A stretch of DNA of 41,053 nucleotides from Bdellovibrionales bacterium (GTDB lineage: Bacteria > Bdellovibrionota > Bdellovibrionia > Bdellovibrionales > JAGQZY01), in the NCBI GenBank assembly GCA_019750295.1, contig JAIEOS010000039.1, forward strand, positions 1-41,053. The letters run 5' to 3'. Below are positions 7,038 through 16,309 of this stretch, piece after piece. A model generated the notes under the pieces. The model saw only the letters and a list, made by a program, of their open reading frames with translations. It was not told where the DNA came from and ran no database searches. Each line of letters begins with the position of its first letter. Within the stretch, counting starts at the first letter, position 1. The position numbers and the translations under genes are program-made.

Positions 7038-10000
7038 TTAAACAAGTTCAGCTTGTGCCGCTTCATTCAAATGCGAAGCTAAATCCACAGAAACCATCTT
7101 GGAGACGCCCTTTTCCTCCTGCGTTACACCATAGAGCTTCTCAGCCACTTCCATAGTGTACTTATTGTGAGTGACCACAATAATTTGACTGCGCTTCGCC
7201 ATTTCTTTAACGAGTTCGTTAAAGCGCATGACGTTGGCATCATCCAGAGGAGCATCCACCTCATCCAGTAAGCAATAAGGAGATGGCTTCACAAGGAAGA
7301 TCGAGAAAATCAAGGAGACCGCAGTCAGTGCCTTTTCCCCTCCCGAGAGGAGAGTTACACTTTGTGCTTTTTTGCCCGGAGGTCGAGAAACGATGTCGAT
7401 TCCCATTTCGCCTTTTTCTGGATCTTCGATCAAGATCAGGCGCGCTTCTCCCCCACCAAAGAGGACTGGGAAAACCTTTTGGAAACGATCATTGACCGCT
7501 TCGAATGTTTCTTTAAAGCGTTTTGAGCAAATTCGATTAATACGATCGATCACCTTACGCAATTGATCTTTGGCATCCACGAGATCGGTGTACTGTTTGC
7601 TTAAGAACTCGTAACGGCCAGAAATCTCGTCGTACTCTTCAATGGCCGACAGATTCACTTCGCCAATGCGTGCGATCTTTTCTTTGTAATCTTTGAGTTC
7701 CTCGGCCGCCGTCGAAGGATCTCCTTCACGATTTAAATGCTGAGTATAAACTTCGGAAAGCTCTTTTTGATAGCGCTCGCGGATCTGCTCCGTGAGGTTG
7801 CTTTCCTTCATTTTGGCTTGTTGTAATTGCAACTGAGCTTCGTTCATGGTCGCTTGCAGTTGGTTTTTAACAGCCATCTGCTCGGACAGTTGCTCTTGGC
7901 GCTCCACGAGCTCGGTGTGCTTTTGTTCGTATTCATCACGAAGACGAGCCACGACCTCTTCGTCATCTTTTACGCGACGAATAGAGACTTCGAGCTCTAA
8001 GCGTTTTTCTTCAAGAAGAATTTGATTTTGAGAAACGAACTCGATGCTACGCTGAGTTTCCTCAGACATGCGACTAATGCGGCTTTCGACTTCATCTAAA
8101 GACGCCTTAAGCATGTCGTATTCCCGCTGGAAGCCCTCTTTTTCCTGAGTTTTCTTCGCGACGTCGATTTGTAAATGAGTGACTGTATCTTGCAAAGAAC
8201 CTACGCCCGCTTTGGCCGCCTCTAAATCCACGGTCAACTTTTGCGAACGCTCCTCGAGTGACATCTTCTTTTCGCGAAGCTCTTCAAGATGATTCTGAAG
8301 AGTGACATACTCTTCACTCTTCTCGGATAGCTTTTGGACAACTTTTTCAACTTCAGACTGCTGGCGATCGATGGCTGTTGCGGCATTCTTCACTTCCACT
8401 TCAGCGCGGTCTAATTCGCTCTTAAGTTTAGCGACGGCGATCTCTTTTTCCGTCTGATCTTTTTGCGCTTGTTCTAAGTCCTCGGTCATCTTCTTTAACG
8501 TCGACTCGGTTTTCTTATGGGTCATTTGCGCAAGAGCTAGTTTACTGGCCCATTCGTCTTTCGATAATTTTAATTCTTTAATTTCGCGCTGGCGTTTTAA
8601 AACTCCAGAAGAGGCATCCTCAGGAGCTCCTCCAGAGATCATTCCGTCGGCCGTGGCCACATCGCCATCGGTACTCACAAAAGTCCAACCTGGATTTTGT
8701 TTGATCAGTTCTACCGCATCCACCAACGACTCGACGACAGCGACGCGATCTAAAATGCGACCAATCACCTCTTGGTGTTTTGCCGGAACAGAGACGATAT
8801 CTTTGAGTAGCGCTTTCACGCGATCATCCGCACGAAGAGGCTCAAGTTTTTCCGAAGCTACGGCTTGGAGGGCGTCGGCGGAGTAAAAGCTCGAACGACC
8901 ATTTTTATTATCTTTAAGATAAGAAACCGCATCCACCGCCGAGTTGGTATTGGAGCTTAAAATCATTTGTAAGCGCGGACCTAAAGCCGCTTCCATCGCC
9001 AATTCGTACTCTTTAGGAACTTCGACGATCTCGGAGATCGGCACGTAGCTCTGTTGAGCCTCGCGCTCCGCATCGGTCATCGGCTCCAAACGTTGTCTCT
9101 GCCAAAGCATGACGGATTTAACACCATCTTGGAAACCTTCGAAGTTATTCTGAAGATCTTCCAAACCGTAAAGGCGAGAAGTGACTTCGTTGAGGCGATC
9201 TTTATATTCATTCAATTCATTGGTTTTGTTTTCGAGGTCCGCCGCTAAGTGAACGCGGTTCGCGCTCAAAGCTTCCACATCGGCCACGACAGACAATTGC
9301 AGTTGACGTTCTTTTTCGAAAGCTTCGGAAACCGTTTTATAATTCTTTTGAATGGCCGAGCTCTGATTTTCAAGTTGTTCGAGGATATTTTTAACTTCCA
9401 ACTCTTGCTCGCGCAATCCTTGAAGATTCTCTTCCATGCTCAATGACCGCGCCGACATCGACGTCTCTGCTTGCATCACCGTCAATAACTCGCGGCGAAT
9501 GTTTGTGAGCTCGTCATCGTAAACTTTGATATTGGCCTGATGGCCATCGAATTCGGTCTTCTTGTTTTGATAATCTTCCGTCAAACTTTCCACTTCGTCG
9601 ACAAGACGAGTGAGTCGAGCGGCCACCTCTTGAATATCGCGATTTAAAAGATCGCGACGAGTGGTGCTTTCGGAAGCCAAAGACCCCGTCATCTCTTTAC
9701 TGCGACGAGCTTGCTCGATTTCGAACTGAAGCTCTTGGATGGTTTTTTCTTTATCCCGCAAAGAATCGCTATGTTCTTTGAGCGTTTGTTGTTTTATCTG
9801 GATCTGACGTTCGAACTCAGCCACATCGGCTTTAAAAGTTTGAACTTCGGCCTCGAGAGTTGTGGAATGTGTACTTGATGCCAAGTCGCGATCGCGAGCG
9901 GAGTTGTAAAGAGCCTCTGCCGCTTCGGTTTTTTCTTTGAGAGAATTAAATTCGATCGCCGCTAACCACATCTCTAACGCTTCGATGTCTTGCTTTAAAC

Positions 10001-10658
10001 GACGATAGCGCTCAGCTCTTTGAGCTTGGCGCTGAAGACTTTCTAACTGACGCTTAAGTTCTCCGATAATATCCTGAAGGCGAACTAAGTTGTTCTCCGT
10101 TGCCTCGAGCTTTCTTTGAGATTCGCGCTTACGAGCTTTGAATTTTGTAATCCCGGCCGCTTCTTCGATGAGAGTACGACGCTCTTCAGGCTTCGCCGTA
10201 ACGATACGACCGATCGCACCCTGCTCGATAATACTAAAGCCCTTAGAACCCGCACCGGTATCCATAAAGACCTCTTGGATGTCTCTGAGGCGAGCCACTT
10301 CTTTATTGATAAGGTATTCGGATTCGCCCGAGCGATGAAGGCGACGAGTGATCATGATTTCGCTGTGATTCAAATACTTCACAGGGAAAGGACCACCATC
10401 GTTTTCTAAGGTGAGAGAAACTTCGCAAAGTCCCATGGGCGCATAGCCCTCGGCTCCAGCAAAGATGACATCTTCCATGGAAGATCCGCGAAGATGTTTC
10501 GCCGACATCTCTCCCATCACCCAAACAAGGGCGTCCACGATATTGGATTTACCGCAACCGTTAGGCCCGACAATGCCTGTGATCCCGGCATCAAAATGGA
10601 TCACCGTTTTGTCTTTGAAAGATTTAAAACCGACGAGTTCAAGTTTTTTAATTCTCAA
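7038..10658 (-). CDS. smc: Chromosome partition protein SMC
   Basis: This 1206-residue SMC ATPase forms the core of the SMC-ScpAB condensin that organises and segregates the chromosome. The N-terminal head has the Walker A motif GPNGCGKSNIVDAL. Two long coiled coils flank a hinge at about residues 510-680, with FEGFQDGV before it and SSGVLKRQREI after it. The C-terminal head has the LSGGEKALTAVSLIF signature and CLLDEVDAPLDDANV (Walker B). The length is normal for bacterial SMC. Translation is taken to start at a TTG in the family-typical N-terminus (RIKKLELVGFKSF), with GGGGA 7 to 8 bases upstream. It follows ppdK by 27 bases. Confidence 0.97.
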   Translation of the reverse strand: MRIKKLELVGFKSFKDKTVIHFDAGITGIVGPNGCGKSNIVDALVWVMGEMSAKHLRGSSMEDVIFAGAEGYAPMGLCEVSLTLENDGGPFPVKYLNHSEIMITRRLHRSGESEYLINKEVARLRDIQEVFMDTGAGSKGFSIIEQGAIGRIVTAKPEERRTLIEEAAGITKFKARKRESQRKLEATENNLVRLQDIIGELKRQLESLQRQAQRAERYRRLKQDIEALEMWLAAIEFNSLKEKTEAAEALYNSARDRDLASSTHSTTLEAEVQTFKADVAEFERQIQIKQQTLKEHSDSLRDKEKTIQELQFEIEQARRSKEMTGSLASESTTRRDLLNRDIQEVAARLTRLVDEVESLTEDYQNKKTEFDGHQANIKVYDDELTNIRRELLTVMQAETSMSARSLSMEENLQGLREQELEVKNILEQLENQSSAIQKNYKTVSEAFEKERQLQLSVVADVEALSANRVHLAADLENKTNELNEYKDRLNEVTSRLYGLEDLQNNFEGFQDGVKSVMLWQRQRLEPMTDAEREAQQSYVPISEIVEVPKEYELAMEAALGPRLQMILSSNTNSAVDAVSYLKDNKNGRSSFYSADALQAVASEKLEPLRADDRVKALLKDIVSVPAKHQEVIGRILDRVAVVESLVDAVELIKQNPGWTFVSTDGDVATADGMISGGAPEDASSGVLKRQREIKELKLSKDEWASKLALAQMTHKKTESTLKKMTEDLEQAQKDQTEKEIAVAKLKSELDRAEVEVKNAATAIDRQQSEVEKVVQKLSEKSEEYVTLQNHLEELREKKMSLEERSQKLTVDLEAAKAGVGSLQDTVTHLQIDVAKKTQEKEGFQREYDMLKASLDEVESRISRMSEETQRSIEFVSQNQILLEEKRLELEVSIRRVKDDEEVVARLRDEYEQKHTELVERQEQLSEQMAVKNQLQATMNEAQLQLQQAKMKESNLTEQIRERYQKELSEVYTQHLNREGDPSTAAEELKDYKEKIARIGEVNLSAIEEYDEISGRYEFLSKQYTDLVDAKDQLRKVIDRINRICSKRFKETFEAVNDRFQKVFPVLFGGGEARLILIEDPEKGEMGIDIVSRPPGKKAQSVTLLSGGEKALTAVSLIFSIFLVKPSPYCLLDEVDAPLDDANVMRFNELVKEMAKRSQIIVVTHNKYTMEVAEKLYGVTQEEKGVSKMVSVDLASHLNEAAQAELV

Positions 10659-10685
10659 GTGTCATCCCCACCACAGAAGTTTAAT

Positions 10686-13379
10686 CTAATGCTTTGTCTC
10701 GGCTCTTTTGTTCGCTGCTGCAATTGCTGACTGCGCCGCTGCCAATCTTGCGATAGGCACGCGGAATGGTGAACAACTGACGTAATCCAAATTCACACTT
10801 TCGAAGAATTGGATACTCTCGGGATCACCCCCGTGCTCCCCGCAAACACCGACTTTTAAGTTTGTTCTGGACTTACGGCCAAGGTCAACACCCATTTTTA
10901 CCAGTTTGCCCACGCCTTGAGCATCTATGGTCATAAACGGATCTTTTTCGTAGATGCCTTCGGAGACGTAAGTTTTTAGGAATTTTCCGGCGTCATCGCG
11001 CGACAAACCTAAAGTGGTTTGCGTGAGATCGTTAGTCCCAAAGCTAAAAAAGTCAGCATGTTGAGCAATATCGTCAGCCACGAGCGCCGCTCTTGGAAGC
11101 TCGATCATGGTTCCGATCAGATAATCAAATTTCACGGACATTTCTTTTTGGACGGACTTCACTTCATCATCCACAAGCTTGCGCATGATTTCGAGCTCTC
11201 GCTCTACACCCACCAGAGGGATCATGATTTCCGGAACGAGTTTTTTTCCTTCTTTGATGAGTTTTCCTGCCGCCTCGGCAATGGCTCGAGCTTGCATCTG
11301 ATAAATCTCAGGATAAGTCACAGCTAAGCGACAGCCCCGATGCCCTAACATCGGGTTAAATTCGAACAAGCTCTTCACTTTGCGACGAAGATCTTCAAAC
11401 GGAATATCTAGTTTTTTCGCGATATCCATCGCTTCCTCGTCCGTGTGAGGCAGGAACTCATGAAGGGGAGGATCCAGGAGACGAATTGTGACGGGTAAAC
11501 CATCCATCACTTGGAAAATTTCGTAGAAATCTTGGCGCTGCATCGGGAGCAATTGATCCAAAGCTTTTTTACGATCCACCAAAGTTTCGGCCACGATCAT
11601 TCGACGAATCCAATCGACGCGATCCTGACCGAAGAACATATGCTCGGTTCGGCAAAGACCGATTCCTTCTGCACCAAACTCGCGAGCCACTTGCGAATCG
11701 CGAGGCGTATCCGCATTGGTGCGAACACCCATGCGGCGATGCTTATCGGCGATTTCCATCAAGCGATTGAACGAACCATCCAATTGCGGATCGATGGTTT
11801 TCACTTCGCCAAGGAATACATCTCCTGTGCTGCCATCAAGAGTGATGATGTCGCCTTCGCGAACCACATAACCTTGAGCGCGGAATTCTTTCAGTTTGTA
11901 ATCCACCTGAATATCACCGCAACCGGCCACACAGCATTTTCCCATACCGCGAGCCACGACCGCCGCATGAGACGTCATTCCCCCACGGGTGGTGAGAATA
12001 CCGATGGAGGCCACCATGCCTTCGATATCTTCGGGTGATGTTTCGATACGCACAAGAATTGCTTTTTCGCCCTTTTCTTTAGCGACGACCGCGTCTTCGC
12101 TCGTAAACACCACTTTTCCGCAAACACCACCAGGGCTTGCCGGTAAACCTTTGGCTAAAACCGTTTTCTTCGCCTTAGGGTCGAGCGTTGGGTGAAGAAG
12201 CTGATCTAAGCTTGAGGCCGACACGCGCATGATCGCTGTTTTTTCGTCGATGAGTTTTTCGTTGAGCATATCCATCGCAATCGCAATGGCGGCCTTTGCG
12301 GTACGCTTGCCGTTACGAGTTTGCAACATCCACAATTTATTTTTCTCAATGGTGAACTCGATATCTTGCATATCCGCGTAGTGCTTTTCGAGACGCTGAT
12401 AGGTTTTGACGAGCTCTTCGTAGACCGCAGGCATTTCTTCTTCGAGGGATTTAAATCCGGTGCCTTCGGCTTGGCGACGGCTGATCGGCTGTGGGGTACG
12501 GATCCCCGCGACCACATCCTCCCCCTGCGCATTGATGAGGTACTCACCGAAGAATTGTTTTTCTCCCGTCGAAGGATCGCGCGTGAAGGCCACGCCCGTT
12601 CCGCAATCATCGCCCATATTCCCAAAAACCATGGCTTGAACATTCACAGCGGTTCCCCAGCTTTCAGGGATGTCATTCAGGCGACGATAAGTGATCGCGC
12701 GATTGTTCATCCAGCTTGAGAAGACAGCATTGATGGCACCCCAAAGCTGCTGCTTGGGATCTTCAGGGAAGGCTTCACCCGTGTTTTCTAAAATCATTTT
12801 TTTATACTTTGAAACGAGCTTTTTAAGATCGTCGGCCGTCATGTCGGTGTCTTTTTGATAACCCTTTTCGGCTTTGACATCTTCCAACGTCACTTCGAGA
12901 AGGGAGTGATTCATATCCATCACCACATTCGAATACATTTGGATAAAACGACGATAGGAGTCCCAGGCAAAGCGCGGATTGTTGGAGGCTTTAGCAAGAC
13001 CTTCCACTGTCGTTTCGTTAAGACCTAAATTGAGAATCGTATCCATCATCCCTGGCATACTGGCGCGAGAGCCGGAACGCACACTCACTAAAAGTGGATT
13101 TGCGGGATCGCCGAATTTTTTACCGAGCTTTTGCTCCATTTTCTTAAGAGCTTCGTCTACACCTTGGGTCACCCAAGTCGGAAGAGATTTTTTGTTGTCG
13201 TAAAATACTTTGCAGATCTCAGTTGAGATTGTAAATCCTGGAGGAACCGGAATTTTAAGAGAGGTCATTTCGGCGAGATTTGCGCCTTTGCCTCCCAGCA
13301 ATGCCTTCATCGAGGCATTGCCATCGGTTTCGTCCTGAGAAAAGAAGTAAACAAATTTATCGGGTTTGGTCGATGTCAT
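10686..13379 (-). CDS. ppdK: Pyruvate, phosphate dikinase
   Basis: PPDK interconverts pyruvate, ATP and Pi with PEP, AMP and PPi, in glycolysis or gluconeogenesis. The roughly 897-residue protein contains the nucleotide-grasp domain (GGKGANLAEM, SVRSGSRASMPGMMDT), the swivelling phosphohistidine domain (TTRGGMTSHAAVVARGMG, with the catalytic His in the SHAA segment), and a PEP/pyruvate TIM barrel ending in GVCGEHGGDP with the catalytic Cys. All key residues are present. The ATG at 13379 is preferred over the one at 13388: it overlaps the glyQS stop as TAATG, and a GGGAG SD lies about 10 bases upstream. Coupling of PPDK to GlyRS is unusual as a functional pairing. Confidence 0.96.
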   Translation of the reverse strand: MTSTKPDKFVYFFSQDETDGNASMKALLGGKGANLAEMTSLKIPVPPGFTISTEICKVFYDNKKSLPTWVTQGVDEALKKMEQKLGKKFGDPANPLLVSVRSGSRASMPGMMDTILNLGLNETTVEGLAKASNNPRFAWDSYRRFIQMYSNVVMDMNHSLLEVTLEDVKAEKGYQKDTDMTADDLKKLVSKYKKMILENTGEAFPEDPKQQLWGAINAVFSSWMNNRAITYRRLNDIPESWGTAVNVQAMVFGNMGDDCGTGVAFTRDPSTGEKQFFGEYLINAQGEDVVAGIRTPQPISRRQAEGTGFKSLEEEMPAVYEELVKTYQRLEKHYADMQDIEFTIEKNKLWMLQTRNGKRTAKAAIAIAMDMLNEKLIDEKTAIMRVSASSLDQLLHPTLDPKAKKTVLAKGLPASPGGVCGKVVFTSEDAVVAKEKGEKAILVRIETSPEDIEGMVASIGILTTRGGMTSHAAVVARGMGKCCVAGCGDIQVDYKLKEFRAQGYVVREGDIITLDGSTGDVFLGEVKTIDPQLDGSFNRLMEIADKHRRMGVRTNADTPRDSQVAREFGAEGIGLCRTEHMFFGQDRVDWIRRMIVAETLVDRKKALDQLLPMQRQDFYEIFQVMDGLPVTIRLLDPPLHEFLPHTDEEAMDIAKKLDIPFEDLRRKVKSLFEFNPMLGHRGCRLAVTYPEIYQMQARAIAEAAGKLIKEGKKLVPEIMIPLVGVERELEIMRKLVDDEVKSVQKEMSVKFDYLIGTMIELPRAALVADDIAQHADFFSFGTNDLTQTTLGLSRDDAGKFLKTYVSEGIYEKDPFMTIDAQGVGKLVKMGVDLGRKSRTNLKVGVCGEHGGDPESIQFFESVNLDYVSCSPFRVPIARLAAAQSAIAAANKRAETKH

Positions 13380-14713
13380 TAGTTCCATGCTCCCTCGATT
13401 ACGTTTTCAACGTAAGATGTTAGTTGGTCTAGAGCGACGCGCTCTTGCTTCATTGAATCACGATGACGGACAGTGACTTTCTGATCCACTGCCGTTTCAA
13501 AATCTACAGTTATACACAACGGAGTTCCGATCTCATCCTGGCGACGGTACCGCTTACCGATACTGCCCGACTCGTCGTACTGCACTTCCCACTTTTTACG
13601 AAGTTCCGCAAAAATCTTGTCTGCGGTTTCCATCAAAGGTTCTTTTTTAGAGAGAGGAAGTATCGCCGCCTTGATCGGAGCGATTTTTGGGTTAAATCCC
13701 ATAACCACGCGAACGTCCTCTTCGCCTTTGTCGTTCTTCGTGTGCTCTTCGCGATAGGCCTCGCACATCGTTGCAAGAACTAAGCGATCGCAGCCGACGG
13801 CCGTTTCGATCACAAACGGAAGATACTTTTCTTTTTTACCTTCGTCGAAGTATTCCATTTTTTTGCCGCTAAACTTTTGGTGCTGAGTGAGATCGAAGTT
13901 TCCGCGATTATGAATCCCTTCGAGCTCCGACCAGCCCATGGGGAATTTGTATTCGATATCCTCAGCGGCGATCGCATAGTGAGCGCGTTCATCGTCGGGA
14001 TGGGGATGAAAGCGAAGATTCTCTTCTCGCAATCCTAATTTTTTATGGAACTCTAAGCGAATGTCGCGCCATTTTGTGTAAAACTCTTTATCGGTTCCGG
14101 GAGTGACAAAATATTGCATTTCCATTTGTTCAAATTCGCGAGTGCGGAAGGTAAAATTTCCGGGGGTGATTTCGTTACGGAAAGATTTTCCAATTTGCGC
14201 GATTCCAAAAGGAAGCTTCATGCGCATGGACTCTTGAACGTTATTGAAGTTGACGAAAATCCCCTGGGCTGTTTCGGGACGAAGATAAACGATGTTGTCC
14301 TCGTTTTGCACAGGACCCATGTAAGTTTGGAACATTAAATTGAACGCACGAGCTTCGGTTAAATCGGTCGAACCGCAGTTGGGACATTTTTTTTCTTTGA
14401 GATGATCGGCACGATGACGAGCTTTACACTTTTTGCAATCAATCATGGGATCCGAGAAATTATCCACGTGACCGGAGGCTTTCCAAACTGTGGGATGCAT
14501 GAGAATCGCGGCATCGAGTCCCACCACGTCTTCCCGACGAGTCATCTCTTTCCACCACGCCAATTTGACATTGAGTTTTAGCTGAGAACCCAAAGGACCG
14601 TAATCCCAACACGAGGCGAGGCCACCGTAGATCTCACTGCTTTGGAAAACAAAGCCACGGCGCTTACTCAAAGACACTAAAGTTGAGAGGTCTCCCAGTC
14701 GTCGAATTTCCAC
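13379..14713 (-). CDS. glyQS: Glycyl-tRNA synthetase, single-chain alpha2 type
   Basis: This class II synthetase charges tRNA-Gly. It is the single-polypeptide (alpha2) type, not the alpha/beta type of many proteobacteria. Diagnostic segments are [14 protein letters not shown] and CWDYGPLG at the start, a four-cysteine zinc-binding insert (DCKKCKARH and KKCPNCGS), [13 protein letters not shown] (motif 2 region), [19 protein letters not shown] and the C-terminal anticodon-binding domain. The start is set at the GTG at 14713, because AGGAG lies 5 bases upstream and the next residues ([14 protein letters not shown]) match the family; a longer open frame to 14794 adds 27 unlikely residues. It is first in the glyQS-ppdK-smc-ftsY run. 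Confidence 0.96.
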   Translation of the reverse strand: MEIRRLGDLSTLVSLSKRRGFVFQSSEIYGGLASCWDYGPLGSQLKLNVKLAWWKEMTRREDVVGLDAAILMHPTVWKASGHVDNFSDPMIDCKKCKARHRADHLKEKKCPNCGSTDLTEARAFNLMFQTYMGPVQNEDNIVYLRPETAQGIFVNFNNVQESMRMKLPFGIAQIGKSFRNEITPGNFTFRTREFEQMEMQYFVTPGTDKEFYTKWRDIRLEFHKKLGLREENLRFHPHPDDERAHYAIAAEDIEYKFPMGWSELEGIHNRGNFDLTQHQKFSGKKMEYFDEGKKEKYLPFVIETAVGCDRLVLATMCEAYREEHTKNDKGEEDVRVVMGFNPKIAPIKAAILPLSKKEPLMETADKIFAELRKKWEVQYDESGSIGKRYRRQDEIGTPLCITVDFETAVDQKVTVRHRDSMKQERVALDQLTSYVENVIEGAWN

Positions 14714-14746
14714 GAAAACTCCTATGAATTTATAGTTCACCCATGA

Positions 14747-14773
14747 TGTATAAGGCGGCTTTCCTGGAGTCAA
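14747..14773 (-). promoter_or_regulatory. Possible sigma-70-type promoter for glyQS
   Basis: On the minus strand TTGACT (14773-14768) is followed by TATACA (14752-14747). The 15-base spacer is shorter than the usual 17, so the assignment is tentative. It would place transcription start about 25 bases before the glyQS GTG. Confidence 0.3.
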
Positions 14774-14821
14774 AATATCTTTAAAAATGCTCAACTTTTA
14801 CAGAGAGATAGTGGGATTGGT

Positions 14822-15044
14822 TCGCCTAAATTTTAGGAAGTTTTTTTAGGGGATTTTGCAGAGTGGATATTCCGGGAGACGCCCGTCCATGGGCTCAGGG
14901 CCCTTGTCGCCGGTGGGGGGGCGGGAGGTGCGTCAGCATCTCGGGTGGCCGCCCGCAAGCCCGGCGATCGCGTCACGCTCAAGGGAGCTCCCTCCACATC
15001 CACTCTGCAAAATCCCCTAAAAAAACTTCCTAAAAAGTAGGCGA
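14822..15044. repeat. 223-bp element with 47-nt inverted arms and structured GC-rich core
   Basis: The left arm 14822-14868 and right arm 14998-15044 are reverse complements apart from two positions. The arms begin TCGCCTA, contain AGGAAGTTTTTTTAGGGGA and end GCAGAGTGGAT. The 129-base core is very GC-rich compared with both sides. It holds nested pairings: TCGCCGG with CCGGCGA, GGGCGG with CCGCCC, and GAGGTGC with GCATCTC closing on a GTCA loop; GGGAGCTCCC sits separately near the right end. It lies in the 411-base gap between the J-like gene (minus strand, upstream) and glyQS. I see no convincing ORF. It could be a non-coding RNA, a MITE-like mobile element or a recombination site. Confidence 0.8.
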
Positions 15045-15124
15045 GGCCGTAAGTCTATTGTTGTGGCGCGTTAATATCGTCGGATTTGGGGGCTCGCGGG
15101 TCGCGGAGTTCGGGACGGTTTTGG

Positions 15125-15526
15125 TTAGGATTTTTGGGATTTTAGGATGGCGTCGTAGGCGGCTTTGTAGAAGGGTTTTGTGGAGTCGTCGTGGGCGGTT
15201 AGGGTTTTTTGGTAGGCGTTTTTGATTTCTGAGAGGTTGCTGCCGGCGGGGACACCGAGAACCTCGTAGGCATCAAATGTATGGCCGTTATAGTTAAAGA
15301 AAACGTTGAGCATAATGGATTGGGTTTTATCATCGAGATCCATGGCCTCACTCGAGGCGTCGGCTTTTTTCTTAAAATTGAGAGAGGTCGTTGGTGTTTT
15401 TTTAATGGAGAGGAAATAGCCCACAATAAGAAGGACCACGACAGCATTTACAATTAGAAAACTTCCCGGTGACTGAAACATTCCTCTTAGTGTAAACAAA
15501 GTTTTTTCGCGAAACAACAAGTACAT
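15125..15526 (-). CDS. Membrane-anchored J-domain-like protein with HDD instead of HPD
   Basis: The 133-residue protein has one transmembrane segment (about residues 22-40), a charged linker and a C-terminal segment resembling helices I-III of a DnaJ domain (FDAYEVLGVPAGSNLSEIKN then AYQKTL). In J-domains the loop between helices II and III carries HPD, which stimulates DnaK. Here the matching place reads HDD, so normal Hsp70 activation is doubtful. The domain is at the C-terminus and ends soon after helix III. The start is uncertain: Met16 (15481) has AAGAGG almost touching the codon, and the first ATG lacks an SD. It is divergent from the Mrp gene by 15 bases. Confidence 0.55.
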   Translation of the reverse strand: MYLLFREKTLFTLRGMFQSPGSFLIVNAVVVLLIVGYFLSIKKTPTTSLNFKKKADASSEAMDLDDKTQSIMLNVFFNYNGHTFDAYEVLGVPAGSNLSEIKNAYQKTLTAHDDSTKPFYKAAYDAILKSQKS

Positions 15527-15541
15527 GAGTAGGAAAATATT

Positions 15542-16309
15542 ATGAGTGATCCTTTTGAGCAGCAGAAACCCATCCCCGGTGTAAAACAGATTATTGCCGT
15601 CAGTTCAGGCAAAGGCGGCGTCGGCAAAAGCACGGTCTCCACTCACCTGGCCATGGCTCTCAGCAAGCTCGGTCAAAACGTAGGACTTCTCGATACCGAT
15701 ATTTACGGCCCTAGCATTCCAAGAATGATGGGAACTCAAAAGCAAAAGCCCGATGTGAAAGCGGGGCGCATCCAAACTCTCGATGTGGGCGGCGTCAAAA
15801 CCATGAGCATCGGGAATCTGGTCGACGAAGATCTCGCGATTGTTTGGCGCGGACCTATGCTCTTTAAAGCGATTCAGCAGTTTTTGTTTGAAGTCGAATG
15901 GGGCGATCTTGATTTCCTCATCATAGATCTTCCCCCGGGAACTGGGGATGTGCAACTGAGCTTAGCGCAAAAAATTCCGATCAACGGCGTTGTGGCCGTG
16001 ACCACTCCGCAAAACATCGCTCTCGCCGATGTTAAAAAAGCGATCGATATGTTTAAACGCGTGAACGTTCCCATCCTCGGCGTTGTCGAAAACATGGCCT
16101 ACTTCGAATCCCCGAGCGGCGAACGCACACAAATCTTCCCTCGCGGTGAAATCGACAGCTACATGGAAAAAGAAGGAATTCGTCGTTTAGGCGAAATCCC
16201 TCTCAACCCCTACATCAGTCAAAGTTGTGAGATGGGCGTCCCTCTGTTTTTTAAAGAGGGCCAACCGTCGACTCAAGTTTTTATGGAAATTGCGCGCAAG
16301 CTCCTCTAA
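15542..16309 (+). CDS. Mrp/NBP35-family P-loop ATPase (ApbC-like), no CxxC
   Basis: The 255-residue cytoplasmic ATPase belongs to the Mrp/ApbC/NBP35 group that carries Fe-S clusters. It shows the deviant Walker A SSGKGGVGKSTVS, LLDTDIYGPSIPRMMG, WRGPML and LIIDLPPGTGDVQLSL, all strongly conserved in the family. Two features differ from textbook Mrp. There is no N-terminal MIP18-like domain. The segment after VVENMAYF, which usually carries the CxxC cluster ligand, reads ESPSGER with no cysteine. The protein may therefore have lost cluster binding or use other ligands. SD is AGGA, 8 bases from the ATG. Its stop interleaves with that of the convergent protease-like gene. Confidence 0.88.
   Translation: MSDPFEQQKPIPGVKQIIAVSSGKGGVGKSTVSTHLAMALSKLGQNVGLLDTDIYGPSIPRMMGTQKQKPDVKAGRIQTLDVGGVKTMSIGNLVDEDLAIVWRGPMLFKAIQQFLFEVEWGDLDFLIIDLPPGTGDVQLSLAQKIPINGVVAVTTPQNIALADVKKAIDMFKRVNVPILGVVENMAYFESPSGERTQIFPRGEIDSYMEKEGIRRLGEIPLNPYISQSCEMGVPLFFKEGQPSTQVFMEIARKLL

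Noticed and set aside
14822-15044. 4.5S, 6S, tmRNA or RNase P RNA as explanation of the structured element
   Set aside because: None of the conserved core sequences of these RNAs is visible, and long terminal inverted arms are not part of them.
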